In this document: one piece after another, positions 1-11,035 of the stretch
How positions within the stretch are numbered: the stretch's first letter is position 1
How the letters are laid out: each line of letters opens with the position of its first letter
Assembly: GCA_965153355.1 (NCBI GenBank)
Contig: OZ231126.1
Span: 4,712,001-4,776,000 of the forward strand
Direction: 5' to 3'
Length of the DNA stretch: 64,000 bases
DNA from: Flaccisagitta enflata
Lineage: Eukaryota; Chaetognatha; Sagittoidea; Aphragmophora
Position numbers and translations under genes: made by a program
Notes under the pieces: model-generated
Told to the model about the DNA's origin: nothing
Seen by the model: only the letters and a program-made list of their open reading frames with translations
Databases searched by the model: none

Positions 1-123
1 AGAATCAAGTGTGATTAAAAAAATGAGGTGGAAAACCAGACACGCTCATTTTTTTTTTGGGCACGCTGAAATTCTGAGGAGTGTGCCCGGCGTGCACGCT
101 CAACAGAATCACTAAATTAAGGC

Positions 124-133
124 CTGATGATGT

Positions 134-227
<94 letters not shown>

Positions 228-334
228 GATAAGGAAGTTGAAGATTGGAGGTAATTTTATAGTGATTGATGATGATGAAGTTGATAATGATGATGATGAT
301 GATGATGACGATGATGATGATGATGTTGTTGATA

Positions 335-387
<53 letters not shown>

Positions 388-388
388 A

Positions 389-428
<40 letters not shown>

Positions 429-475
429 CGAGGATGATGATGATGATGATGATTTATGATGATGATGATGATGAT
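124..475. repeat. GAT/ATG trinucleotide microsatellite
   Basis: Long array of the GAT triplet, interrupted near 226-265 by a short unique stretch and by single-base variants such as GAC and GTT. All reading frames through it are open (poly-Asp, poly-Met, poly-Ser), which is a property of the triplet and not evidence of a gene. Confidence 0.95.
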
Positions 476-1113
476 GACACACTGCCTGGTGATGAAGGAA
501 AATAATTTTCCAGATTTTGTTAAAAATGACCGACACTTGTTGAAACTAAGCTATTCCTATGGTCTCATCCATGAGAGATGCCTTCCAGAGGTGGGGTACA
601 CCGATTTAGCCAAATCGGGATCCCGTTAAAAACCAGCCTTAGACCACTCGATTCATGACGTTATGTGGTAGATTGGGTCCCTATGCATCATGGTCACTAT
701 GGTAAAGCGCATCAAGGTCGATGGTCAAGGGGTAGCGTCAGGAAGTCAAAATTATACCTTTCAACTTTGAACGGTTTTGAAGGTCTTCGAAGGTGGGTGG
801 CAATGATGACGATGTGTTTTTCTCATACTGTTGGCTTTCAACTTCTTAGATCCGGGTGGCCGCTGGTGGCAACTCCGTAGTTTTGAAAAACGATAACTTT
901 TAATTTCTCTTGAGCTTAAGATCTTGTGCTGGCTTATCCATTCATTTTCGGGATATGTGATTTCTAACACGCTTTTCTTATAAAGGAGCGATTTTTGCAT
1001 CATTTCCATGGAGGGAGAACTATGCATTGTAAAACCAATATGTCGGCCTTTTGATTCAGTGAATAACCCATCTTATCGATCGGAATTGTTTTGATTATTG
1101 ACAGGGAATTAAA
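476..1113. other. Unique intergenic sequence, nothing recognised
   Basis: Mixed-composition sequence with only short open frames that lack splice or family signals. I see no gene, RNA or repeat here. Confidence 0.5.
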
Positions 1114-1244
1114 ACAAGGCCGGATACACGGCAAGACAATTGCGGACAGACAATCGTTTCAAAGATATTTGAAACCTATCAACGTACCGACGTACCAACC
1201 AACCGACATGGCAAGGTGTAGAGTCGCGTGTCCGCGACTGAAAA
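1114..1244 (+). repeat. Hairpin-ended dispersed repeat, family A (short copy)
   Basis: Starts with the family head ACAAGGCCGGATACACGGC and ends with the hairpin GTAGAGTCGCGTGTCCGCGACT. The internal tag (AATTGCGGAC near 1138) matches the hairpin arm only partly. Between head and tail lie GACC/AACC tetranucleotides. The next copy, at 1339, lies in the opposite orientation. Confidence 0.75.
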
Positions 1245-1338
1245 TGATATATATTTAGATTATGATTACACCTTCTTTTCCTTCCTTTTGTTTCTACTTT
1301 TTTCTTTTTTTCTTTCTTTCCTCCTTTCTTCCTTTTTC

Positions 1339-1500
1339 ATTGCGGACACGCGGCTCTACACCTTACCGTGTCGGTCGGTCCCTCGGTTGGTTGGTCCGTC
1401 GGTCGGTCCGTCCCGTAACATTTTTGAATTCCGAGCAATTTTTGCACTACTGCTCCTGCCCAACTGTCCACGACTGTATTGCCGTGTATCCGGCCTTGTT
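1339..1500 (-). repeat. Hairpin-ended dispersed repeat, family A
   Basis: Read on the minus strand it begins ACAAGGCCGGATACACGGC and ends near a GCGGACACGCGGC hairpin at 1342. Inside are the family landmarks: the tract corresponding to CTGCTCCTGCCC and a GGTC/GTCC tetranucleotide block. Confidence 0.75.
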
Positions 1501-1580
1501 TTTTTTTCTTTTTTTCTTTTTTCCTTTTTTCCTTTTTTCCTTTTTTCCTTTTTTCCTTTTTTCCTTTTTTTCCTTTTTTC

Positions 1581-1670
<90 letters not shown>

Positions 1671-1735
1671 TGTTTCTTTGTTTCTTTGTTTCTTTCTTTC
1701 TTTATTTCTTTATTTCTTTATTTCTTCCTTTCTTC

Positions 1736-1789
<54 letters not shown>

Positions 1790-1800
1790 GAATTTCTGAA
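1501..1800. repeat. Compound pyrimidine microsatellite (TTTTCC, TCTA, TTTC)
   Basis: Consecutive arrays of TTTTCC (1510-1580), TCTA (1583-1622) and TTTC with TTTG/TTTA variants (1627-1790). The array starts exactly where the T-rich end of the preceding family A copy stops. Confidence 0.95.
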
Positions 1801-1967
1801 TTTCTATTCGTAGATCCGCGACTCTATGATAGACTGAGCCCGTCAGTCTGTTTGTCCATCTATCTGTCCATGAGTGCCGCTCGAGTTGGAAAGAGTGTGA
1901 ATGCGCCTAAAGAAACTGCAGTCCGCGATGGTATTTTAACCCGACGTAAATTGTCTATCTTTTCCGA

Positions 1968-2004
1968 CTTCATTCATTCATTCATTCATTCATTCTTTGA
2001 TTAT
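1968..2004. repeat. TTCA tetranucleotide microsatellite
   Basis: Short run of TTCA units with one variant. Confidence 0.85.
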
Positions 2005-2043
2005 TCATTCATATATTTGTTTGTACGTGCATCCTCTCTTTTT

Positions 2044-2196
2044 CGTCGCGGACACGCAACTCTATAAGCCACTGTTTTGTCCATCCGTCCATTGGTTCAT
2101 CTGTATGTCTGTATGTCCATTGGTCACAAAGTCCCTTTCCAAGGTCTTCGCTCCGGCCCACCCATAGGTGACTGATCACTGCCGTGTAAAGGGCCT
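2044..2196 (-). repeat. Hairpin-ended dispersed repeat, family A
   Basis: The plus strand shows TCGCGGACACGCAACTCTATAAG at the hairpin end, a GTCC-rich block, and GGCCTTGCT at the head end. A second, solitary hairpin of the same type (AGTTGCGGGCACGCAATT) follows directly at 2200-2217. Confidence 0.7.
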
Positions 2197-2295
2197 TGCT
2201 AGTTGCGGGCACGCAATTCTAGAAAAGGCCTTATCTGTATGGCGGTTTGAAGGTCCATGATGCATGAGTTGAAAATTGTACAGACGTGCATTTCG

Positions 2296-2298
<3 letters not shown>

Positions 2299-2369
<71 letters not shown>
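2299..2369. repeat. TG dinucleotide microsatellite
   Basis: About 35 TG units, followed by a GC-rich block (2370-2460) with runs of C. An inverted, related TG plus GC-rich arrangement lies at 3603-3715. Confidence 0.95.
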
Positions 2370-2371
<2 letters not shown>

Positions 2372-2465
2372 GGACGGCGAGAGAAACGGCGGGCCCCCCC
2401 TCTAGCCTCTTTGACCGGGCCCCCCCTACCCCTCTAGCAACCCCCCCCCCATCCCTACAAGAGTG
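2370..2465. repeat. GC-rich repeat block beside the TG array
   Basis: CAGGGACGGCGAGA followed by runs of C interrupted by CTCT. The reverse complement of a closely related sequence (CAGGGCCGGCGAGA) sits at 3660-3690, so this is a repeat end in inverted orientation. Confidence 0.5.
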
Positions 2466-2509
2466 AAGTTTATCTTTTAGTTTTGGGTTATCAGATTAGA
2501 AATTTTTAG

Positions 2510-2698
2510 TTGCATGCTATGCGACTCTTACACCCGCTTTGTCGGTCCGTTTGTCCATCCGTTTGTCCATCACATTTTACTTTTTTTAGGTTTTTGAGGT
2601 CTTTGCCTCAGTGCTCCTGCCCAAATGATCAAGTGACCTCAAAAACAGCCCTTGCCCACCCGTACGCGACTGGGGTAGCTGTGTTTCCGACTTTGTTC
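2510..2698 (-). repeat. Hairpin-ended dispersed repeat, family A
   Basis: Plus-strand order: hairpin TGCATGCTATGCGACTCTTACACCCGC, GTCC block, TTTACTTTTTT, CTGCTCCTGCCCAAATGATCAAGTGACCTC, CTTGCCCACCCGTACGCGACTGGGG, then GACTTTGTT. It is a full-length but somewhat decayed copy. Confidence 0.75.
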
Positions 2699-2792
2699 CC
2701 ATGAAAATAACTCCAGGGCTCAAACTTCTACCTCCAGGACTTGTAACCTGGTATTGGTGTTTTACTGAGGTTTGTTTTTTTTTTCCTTTAAT

Positions 2793-3312
2793 CAAAATCA
2801 ATGTGCCTCTCATTTTGTCTGAGCGAGGGATCTAAATTTGTTAGACCTTTTGACTAGATGAAATTTAGCACTGATTTTTAACCATGAGTGGAAATAGACA
2901 ATGACAATGTTATACATTACAAATTTACAATAGAATATCACAATCAATGTGCCTCTTTTCCAATCTGAATGGGGGGTCTGAAATAGACAGCCCTTCTGAT
3001 TGGAAAAAATATGGCTCTCATTTTTAACCAATACAGGCTGTACATAAAAAGAACCAAGTTAATCAATAATAGAAATTAAATCAAAATCAATGTGCCTCTT
3101 TTCCAATCTGACGGGGGGGGGGGGTCAGAATTGGTCAGCCCTTCTGACAGGAAAATATGGCTCTAATTTTTAACCAATACAGGCTTTACATAAAAAAGAC
3201 TAAGTAAATAAATAATAAAAATCAAATCAAAATCAATGTGCCTCTTTTCCAATCTAAACGGGGGGGTCTGAATTAGTCAGCCCTTCTGATTGAAAAAAAT
3301 ACAGCTCTCATT
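2793..3312. repeat. Tandem repeat, unit about 145 bp, 3-4 copies
   Basis: The marker AATCAATGTGCCTC recurs at about 2798, 2942, 3086 and 3232. Each later unit contains a run of G followed by GTC and a shared ACAGGCTKTACATAAAAA tract. The first unit is divergent. Confidence 0.8.
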
Positions 3313-3534
3313 TAAAGATACACTCAATTATTCAAATAGGATCATGATAACTTCACTTTGAAATTATTTGTCACTTTTACAAGGGCCCAAATTTAACTGA
3401 AATATGGGTTCAATTGAAAGTAACATGTACTATATCTTTGAAAAGGTTGGTATTCAAGACTTTATCAATATGTTGATTTGATCTCAATGGGGCCCCCACT
3501 TGACTTCTTAAGTCCAAACATGATATAATCTGAT
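3313..3534. other. Unique sequence, nothing recognised
   Basis: AT-rich stretch between two repeat blocks with no open frame or motif that I can support. Confidence 0.4.
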
Positions 3535-3602
3535 TTTTTTTTTTTTATTTCTCCTCTTTTTTCTTTTTTCCCTTTTTTTTCTTTATTTTTTTTCTTTTTT
3601 TT

Positions 3603-3683
3603 TCTTTATTTTTTCCACCTCCCGGGCCCCCCTAGGGCCCGGGCCCCCCTTCTCAGAGGGGGTTGGACCCCCCTCTCGCCGGC

Positions 3684-3719
<36 letters not shown>

Positions 3720-3720
3720 C
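3603..3720. repeat. GC-rich block plus TG microsatellite (inverted relative of 2299-2465)
   Basis: Alternating C and G runs (3617-3675), GCCGGCCCTG, then TG units (3687-3716). It is the reverse-orientation relative of the block at 2299-2465. Confidence 0.6.
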
Positions 3721-3845
3721 GTGAAGGAGCAGTAGCTCAAAAAGTTCAAAAACGCCAAAAAATGAAAAAGGGGACCGACCCACCGACAGACCGACCGACT
3801 GAATGAAAAAGCGGGGTGCAGAGTAGCGTAGCACGCGACTAAAAT
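3720..3845 (+). repeat. Hairpin-ended dispersed repeat, family A (5'-truncated)
   Basis: Contains GAAGGAGCAGTAGCTC, a GACC block, GCGGGGTGCAGAGTAGCG and the terminal hairpin ending CACGCGACTAAAA. The head is missing; the TG array stands in its place. Confidence 0.7.
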
Positions 3846-4250
3846 ACATGTTTATGTAGTTGACAGTCGGCTGTCTGAAAGTTAGTTTTCCATGTTTCAA
3901 TCATCCAACATTATACCATGACCTGATATTCTTCCAAACACTGTTTGCATACTGTAAAAAACTCATGAAATTACTAAAAGTGAAGTCTAGAAAAAAGACC
4001 CCATTCAAATGTATAAAAGCAAAGCTAAGTTTTACAACATAATTATCATGATTTCATCTATCGATGCTGGTCTCTGCTTGAAATGGGACCAGTTCAGTGG
4101 TTTTACTTTCAGCCAAATTGTAGAAGATATTTAAGTGGATGTATGTATCAAAATGGGAAATCTGGTGGTGGGTGGGACGGGGGCCTGTTTGCATATGATA
4201 AGTGAAGAAACCAGAGCGCCTAAAGCATGATAAAAAGAACACAAGGTATC
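3846..4250. other. Unique sequence, nothing recognised
   Basis: No coding, RNA or repeat signal that I can support before the satellite begins. Confidence 0.4.
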
Positions 4251-6049
4251 AGGGGGTCGGTGACAGGCTGGTGAAATAAACTTCGTCGAGTGGCCTAAAC
4301 AAGCACTGTGTAGGTGGTTTAGGTGGATTTAGGGGGTCGGTGACAGGCTGGTGAAATAAACTTCGTCGAGTGGCCTAAACAAGCACTGTGTAGGTGGTTT
4401 AGGTGGATTTAGGGGGTCGGTGACAGGCTGGTGAAATAAACTTCGTCGAGTGGCCTAAACAAGCACTGTGTAGGTGGTTTAGGTGGATTTAGGGGGTCGG
4501 TGACAGGCTGGTGAAATAAACTTTTCGAGTGGCCAAAAGCACTGTGTAGGTGGTTTAGGTAGATTTAGTCGGTGACAGGCTGGTGAAATAAACTTCGTCG
4601 AGTGGCCTAAACAAGCACTGTGTAGGTGGTTTAGGTGGATTTAGGGGGTCGGTGACAGGCTGGTGAAATAAACTTCGTCGAGTGGCCTAAACAAGCACTG
4701 TGTAGGTGGTTTAGGTGGATTTAGGGGGTCGGTGACAGGCTGGTGAAATAAACTTCGTCGAGTGGCCTAAACAAGCACTGTGTAGGTGGTTTAGGTGGAT
4801 TTAGGGGGTCGGTGACAGGCTGGTGAAATAAAGTAGTGTCGAGTGGCATAAACAACACTGTGTAGGTGGTTTAGGTGGATTTAGGGGGTCGGTGACAGGC
4901 TGGTGAAATAAACTTCGTCGAGTGGCCTAAACAAGCACTGTGTAGGTGGTTTAGGTGGATTTAGGGGGTCGGTGACAGGCTGGTGAAATAAACTTCGTCG
5001 AGTGGCCTAAACAAGCACTGTGTAGGTGGTTTAGGTGGATTTAGGGGGTCGGTGACAGGCTGGTGAAATAAACTTCGTCGAGTGGCCTAAACAAGCACTG
5101 TGTAGGTGGTTTAGGTGGATTTAGGGGGTCGGTGACAGGCTGGTGAAATAAACTTCGTCGAGTGGCCTAAACAAGCACTGTGTAGGTGGTTTAGGTGGAT
5201 TTAGGGGGTCGGTGACAGGCTGGTGAAATAAACTTCGTCGAGTGGCCTAAACAAGCACTGTGTAGGTGGTTTAGGTGGATTTAGGGGGTCGGTGACAGGC
5301 TGGTGAAATAAACTTCGTCGAGTGGCCTAAACAAGCACTGTGTAGGTGGTTTAGGTGGATTTAGGGGGTCGGTGACAGGCTGGTGAAATAAACTTCGTCG
5401 AGTGGCCTAAACAAGCACTGTGTAGGTGGTTTAGGTGGATTTAGGGGGTCGGTGACAGGCTGGTGAAATAAACTTCAAGTGGCCTAAACAAGCACTGTGT
5501 AGGTGGTTTAGGTGGATTTAGGGGTCAGACAGGCTGGTGAAATAAACTTCTCGAGTGGCCTAAACAAGCACTGTAGGTGGTTTAGGTGGATTTAGGTCGG
5601 TGACAGGCTGGTGAAATAAACTTGTCAAGTGGCCTAAACAAGCACTGTGTAGGTGGTTTAGGTGGATTTAGGGGGTCGGTGACAGGCTGGTGAAATAAAC
5701 TTCGTCGAGTGGCCTAAACAAGCACTGTGTAGGTGGTTTAGGTGGATTTAGGGGGTCGGTGACAGGCTGGTGAAATAAACTTCGTCGAGTGGCCTAAACA
5801 AGCACTGTGTAGGTGGTTTAGGTGGATTTAGGGGGTCGGTGACAGGCTGGTGAAATAAACTTCGTCGAGTGGCCTAAACAAGCACTGTGTAGGTGGTTTA
5901 GGTGGATTTAGGGGGTCGGTGACAGGCTGGTGAAATAAACTTCGTCGAGTGGCCTAAACAAGCACTGTGTAGGTGGTTTAGGTGGATTTAGGGGGTCGGT
6001 GACAGGCTGGTGAAATAAACTTCGTCGAGTGGCCTAAACAAGCACTGTG
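4251..6049. repeat. 80-bp tandem satellite, about 22 copies
   Basis: Unit starts at 4251, 4331, 4411 and 4491, a strict period of 80 bp. Each unit carries GGTCGGTGACAGGCTGG, AAACTTCGTCGAGTGGCC and two TAGGTGG boxes. Most copies are identical. Shorter variants with deletions of a few bases lie near 4520-4562, 4830-4855 and 5475-5630. The near-identity of the others indicates recent homogenisation. There are no unique spacers, so this is not a CRISPR array. Confidence 0.97.
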
Positions 6050-6550
6050 GATGATGATTTATGATGGAATGATTGAAATGATAGTGATGGTCATATGATG
6101 TCAATAATGACATGATGATAGCCACGTTGATGCTGTCATTGCAGCATTCCGAGCATTCCTGGTGCGGTGGTAATTCTACCACTCTGAATACTTTCTTAAA
6201 GATAGGTCAATCTCGCGAATTGCGATTTCAAGCTATCGCACAACACATCATGCCTACGTGTGTTTTGATTTTTTGAAGAAAAAAAATGATGGCGAGGGCA
6301 TTGTGTCTTGTTTATCACACTCAACCTCGCACAGCTATAAGAAACAATCAACATCTTTGACAAAAGAGTTTATTGACAATAATATTGGTTAAATTTTTAC
6401 CACTTCTAATGCTTCCCACCTTTACAGATGAAACTTTAAGAGCTTTTCATGAAAAACTATTTAGCATCATGTGAGGGCTGCAATGTGCAAATGTAAAGCA
6501 AAATCATTTATCCACAGCTCATCTCAGGAAAAACCGGTTACTTGTTGACC
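6050..6550. other. Unique sequence, nothing recognised
   Basis: No gene is visible. The first 70 bp contain scattered GATG units leading out of the satellite. Confidence 0.4.

Positions 6551-6552
<2 letters not shown>

Positions 6553-6631
<79 letters not shown>
6553..6631. repeat. GA dinucleotide microsatellite
   Basis: About 39 GA units without interruption. Confidence 0.95.
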
Positions 6632-6634
<3 letters not shown>

Positions 6635-6761
6635 TTGACTCTGCAACTGATCTTGTTGTGAACCGATTCTCCCCATGTAAATGAAGTTATCGAAGATCAA
6701 GAAATAGATTATGGAAATGAAAAAGTTGAAGAGGTGTGAGATATGGTGATAACAGAAGACT

Positions 6762-6847
6762 GGATGATGATGATGATGATTATGATGATGATGATGATTA
6801 TGATGATGGATGATGGATGATGGATTGATGGATTGATGATTGATGAT

Positions 6848-6888
<41 letters not shown>

Positions 6889-6889
6889 T

Positions 6890-6958
<69 letters not shown>

Positions 6959-6961
6959 CAT

Positions 6962-7010
<49 letters not shown>

Positions 7011-7045
7011 AATGATGATTAATGACGATGAAAATGATAATGATG
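6762..7045. repeat. GAT trinucleotide microsatellite
   Basis: GAT array with GGAT and TGAT variants at the left edge. The open frames through it (poly-His, poly-Asp, poly-Ser) are repeat artefacts. Confidence 0.95.
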
Positions 7046-7117
7046 ATCCTCTGTAACATCCTAAAATATCTGCTTCCTAGTCATTCTAAGGATTGTTCTT
7101 AGGTAACGGTTGGTCTT

Positions 7118-7383
7118 TAAACAAGGCCAACAACTTACAGTCGCGTGCGGTTGTTAAGACCATAAGACCAAAAGACTAGGAGACAAAAAGACTAAAAGAT
7201 CAAAATACCAAAAGACTAAATGTTAACTGTCTTGTAATAACCCAAGATGACTTAAAATTACTTTAAATGAGATAAAATGACAAAAAAAAGCTAAGTGGGA
7301 CCAACCGACTGACCGACCAACCGACCGACCGACCGACAGACAGACAGAGCGGGTCACCTAGTCGCGTGCACGCGACTAAAAAG
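7118..7383 (+). repeat. Hairpin-ended dispersed repeat, subfamily B
   Basis: Head ACAAGGCCAACAACTTACAG, tag AGTCGCGTGC (7139-7148), then TTGTTAAGACCATAAGACC, an AAGACTA/AAATGA-rich centre, a GACC block (7311-7340), and the terminal hairpin AGTCGCGTGCACGCGACT (7360-7377) followed by AAAA. The tag equals the reverse complement of the hairpin 3' arm. Subfamily B differs from A in its centre; other copies are at 41450-41683 and 54751-55014. Confidence 0.8.
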
Positions 7384-7480
7384 TAGCTTTAAATCTTTTT
7401 AGTATCACTTTTCAAATTTCCCTTAAAGAATATTCATTGAGTTATGTAGATACGATCACGGCCTACATGGTTCATTATGA

Positions 7481-8085
7481 CGCACTGAAAATTAACCCGG
7501 AAGAACTTACCCAGAGGACATAGTTACCATTTCCACCATGGATTTTGCCTCCGTCAATATCTCTATCATTTTTTCCAACCTTGAAATGCTAAGTTATGAA
7601 GGATCTCCATACTGTAATCGCCAAATGAGATAAATGCAAAATGATTGAGAGAAATTCGATGATAAAGCACCAAAAAAGTGAAGAAATTATTTACAATCAT
7701 CTCATTTATGCTTAGACAGAATTACAAATTTGCACAGAAAATCAAAATATCAACAAAGTAAGAACATAGCGCGCTCAGTACATGATTTAGGGATTGCACT
7801 ATGTTCTTATTTTATTGATATTTTGATTTTATATGCAAATTTGTAACTCTGTGTAAGTCATGGTACAATAACAAATTGAATTTTTCCATGTTTTTTGCTT
7901 ATTTTTCAACCATAAAATGAGAAGTTTAGAGGTTAAAACTGGCATGTGAAAGATTATCCATGCAAAATGTATCGATTCACATCTTTATTGTTAACACCCC
8001 AGAAAAAAATTTCAGCTTATTTCATTTTATAAAAATCATAATTCATTGGGCATGGGTAGCAAATTCTATGCTAATTTTCAGTGCG
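7481..8085. mobile_element. Putative MITE-like element with a nested inverted repeat
   Basis: The ends CGCACTGAAAATTAAC (7481) and its near-perfect reverse complement (8070-8085) are inverted. Inside, 7711-7769 and 7799-7857 form a roughly 59-bp imperfect inverted repeat (shared core TACAAATTTGC and AAAATCAAAATATCAA). No clear target duplication was found, so the outer boundaries are uncertain. Confidence 0.4.
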
Positions 8086-8471
8086 ACTTATCAGCCCTTT
8101 TTATGACGATCAATATTTTTCAAGTTATGTTTAAGATACTGTATTGAATTATGGTCCAAATAAAGAATTCTCTTTAAATTTGACTAAAGAGCGATGATTT
8201 CCACAAAGTTACTTTTTAATGAGGGAAGTTGAATAAGAGTAGGTCTTGGAAAAGTATAAAAACCAAGAATTTCAAATTAAAAGACCAAATATACACCCAA
8301 AACAATTATCACTATTGATTAAAAACAGGCAACAATGCTAAAAAAATGATTTCAGTTGATTGCACACAATTTGAACATGTATGTTGAAGTCATATGTACA
8401 AACAATAAGAGGCACTATCTTATATGGTCAATAAATGAGCAATTAAAGGCAGCTTTTACATTAGAGCTACC

Positions 8472-8664
8472 TTTTTAGTCGCATGCTACGCGACTCAACA
8501 CCCCGCTTTGTTGGTCCCTCCATCGGTCCGTCCGTCACACTTTACTTTTTTGGAAGTTTTTGCAGTCTTTGGCCTTACTGCTCCTGCCCAAGTGATCAAG
8601 TGACCTCAAATATGGCCCCTGCCCACCTGCACGCAACTTGGGTAGCCGTGTATCTGGCCTTGTT
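8472..8664 (-). repeat. Hairpin-ended dispersed repeat, family A
   Basis: Full-length copy. Plus strand: TTTTTAGTCGCATGCTACGCG hairpin, CCCCGCTTTGTTGG, GTCC block, TTTACTTTTTTGG, CTGCTCCTGCCCAAGTGATC, CCCTGCCCACCTGCACGCAACT, then GTGTATCTGGCCTTGTT. It abuts a family C copy at 8664. Confidence 0.8.
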
Positions 8665-8865
8665 AGATGCGTCCGACAGGAACGCATCTCAATAAGAGGG
8701 TCCGTGTGTCCGTCTGTCGGTCCGTCCGTCTCTCCATCCATCTGTCCATCCGTCCATCCGTCCATGCATCCGTCCATCTGTCCGTCTGTCAGTCCGTCCG
8801 TCCGTCCGTCGATCCGTTGCGCCTGTGCAAAGACCTCGTTTCTCGGCTGTTTTTAGCCGCGATGA
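8664..8865 (-). repeat. Hairpin-ended dispersed repeat, family C
   Basis: Begins with hairpin AGATGCGTCCGACAGGAACGCATCT and CAATAAGAGGG, then a long GTCC/ATCC block (8700-8815). The distal end is unclear. The copy lies head-to-tail with the family A copy to its left. Confidence 0.6.
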
Positions 8866-8869
8866 GATC

Positions 8870-9640
8870 CTATATTGAAACAAAAGATCGACAAACATGT
8901 TTTGAGAGCCTCCTGAATAGAGTTTACCTATACGCTTTTTTATACGCCACCTCTACCGGAAGTGGCAGATAACACGTAAAAACGTATTTGGCGCCAAAAT
9001 GAGTTTACGGTTTGAGTTTTTCAGGTTTTTCACTTTGCAATGAAGGAGTAGTAAGATTTGGGGAATTCATGGTGGATTTTCTGTGATCATTCTTAAAATT
9101 TAGTAAAAATCTCTAGAGTTTTTTTTACTAGCATCAAAAGATTATTTTTATTTCCTATTTCTATTCATTTTTTTCATTTTTATCAGTTTTCATATTTCAT
9201 GATTCACATTTAACTTATCACTTGTCACTTTTTTTTTCATTTTTTTTTTACATTTCTTTTTTCATTTTTCACTTTACATTTATTTTTTTCATTTATCATT
9301 TCTCACTTTTTCATTTCTATATTTTATTTATTACTTTTTACTATGTTTTTCTTTTCAATGTACTATACTTTTAATAATTCTGTTGTCACTTTTTTCATCT
9401 TTTTCATTTATATTTAATATGTTTTACTTATATTTTGTCAATCAAATTCTTTGTAATTATTTTATTTATCATATTTCATGGTTATATATATTTCATCATA
9501 TGATTTGTTTTGATAAAACAGAAAATAAAGTAGAATAAATGATCGATGATTCTCCCTCATGCTTATATCAAGATTGTATCATCCCAAAAGAAATGCTGAA
9601 ATGAGTCCAGAATCAAGTTCTTCTTGTCTATTCCTGTTTG
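8870..9640. other. AT-rich sequence, nothing recognised
   Basis: T-rich sequence with many TTTCATTTT words. I see no gene. Confidence 0.4.
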
Positions 9641-9644
9641 TGAG

Positions 9645-9707
<63 letters not shown>

Positions 9708-9788
9708 TTGAACCTGCCATAATGCCAATTCCAATTTTTGTGGACCATATGTTTTGGTTAAATCGATCCTCTGGTTACATGAAGTGAC

Positions 9789-9826
<38 letters not shown>
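9641..9826. repeat. Two TC dinucleotide microsatellites
   Basis: TC arrays at about 9650-9704 and 9797-9825, separated by unique sequence. Confidence 0.9.
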
Positions 9827-9828
<2 letters not shown>

Positions 9829-9829
9829 A

Positions 9830-10550
9830 CAACAAAGAAAAAATATCAAAGGACCCATAGATGAGACTGAGTGGCAAGAAAAAATCAAATGGCCAATCAT
9901 ATTTTCATGAATTGTCCTTTATTCTGCTCAAGTCTCGATCGTGGTCTGGGTCTCTCTGTCTCTCTATTTCTGTCTCTGTCTCTCTCAACAAAACGCAGAT
10001 ATCACGTCGATGGTTATGCTATTAATAATCTTAATCCATACCTAGAAAATAGTAACAGAATTTCTATTTTCTTTTATAATATTGACGATAAGCAAATGAG
10101 AACATTTGAATGAAAAAAACACCACCATGCTTTGCTCAAGTATTTTCCAAAAGAGTCAACGATGCATCACAGGCACTGGGAAACTCATTTTGTCTCTAAA
10201 AGATAGTAGAAATTGTAATACTACTTAAAAAAAACGTTAAAAAGCGTTTTTTAGGCTAAAAACTCCACTTATACGCAACCTACTATGCATATAATCTCAA
10301 TTATACTTCCGTTATATGCCACTAGATGATTTTGTATGAAACTCCAAACTCTACTCCTGAACTACTCTTCTCGTTTCATCTGCCCGGACACATCGTTGCC
10401 TAGTCGGGCTTGTTTATGTCCACCCGGTATGTTTATGTCCCAAGATCTTTGATGAGACTGCACACTGTATAGCTTATAGGTGGGTATGCCGGTACTGTTT
10501 TCGAATTCGGTGATGTCTTTTGTTTTACTGACTTTCAAAGCGGGTTTTTA
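9830..10550. other. Unique sequence, nothing recognised
   Basis: Short open frames only; no splice-supported exon or RNA motif seen. Confidence 0.4.
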
Positions 10551-10551
10551 T

Positions 10552-10640
10552 TTAGGGTTAGGGGTAGGGTTAGGGTTAAGGTTGGGGTTGGGGGTGGTTT
10601 TAGGGTTAGGGTTAAGGTCAGAGCAAGCCTTAGGGCTAGG
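10552..10640. repeat. Degenerate interstitial telomere-like repeat (TTAGGG)
   Basis: Repeated TTAGGG units mixed with GTTGGGG and TTAAGG variants. It is too short and degenerate to be a chromosome end, and is best read as an interstitial telomeric sequence. Confidence 0.7.
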
Positions 10641-10835
10641 TGAGAGCTGGGTTAAACACAGCTCAACCCGAATCTACTCGAATTAAAGCTTCGCCCAAAC
10701 GGGAAAACCTGATAAAAACAAAAGATCAGTATCGTCTTCGAAATTTCTTCTGGTATGCCTTATAAGCAGGTGCGCTCTAGTGGTGCTCCACTACCCCCCA
10801 ACCAACCTTCCTTTTCAATTACCCTGGGCTTGGTT

Positions 10836-11035
10836 TTAGATGCGTCCACGCATCTCTATAAGAGGCTTTGTCCGTCCGTTGGTCCGTTGGTCCATTGGTC
10901 CGTTGGTCCGTCGGTGAGCACGAGTTATATATGGTTAAAACTCTAGGAAATCACCCAAAATAACAGATCATTACATCATTCTCAACAAGCTAAGTAGCAT
11001 GTGGACGCATCGTTGTACCCCCGGGGTACTTGTTT
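10836..11035 (-). repeat. Hairpin-ended dispersed repeat, family C
   Basis: Plus strand begins TTAGATGCGTCCACGCATCT (hairpin 10838-10855), then CTATAAGAGGCTTTGTCCG and a GTTGGTCC block. It ends near GTACCCCCGGGGTACTTG. The internal tag at 11003-11012 (GGACGCATCG on plus) matches the hairpin arm at 9 of 10 positions. Confidence 0.7.

Noticed and set aside
124-475. Long poly-Asp, poly-Met and poly-Ser open frames over GAT arrays (also 6762-7045, 44350-44830, 47574-48152)
   Set aside because: A perfect triplet repeat without a stop is open in all frames; there is no flanking coding sequence or splice context.
4251-6049. CRISPR-like regular array
   Set aside because: Direct tandem 80-bp units with no unique spacers, in a eukaryotic context; it is a satellite.
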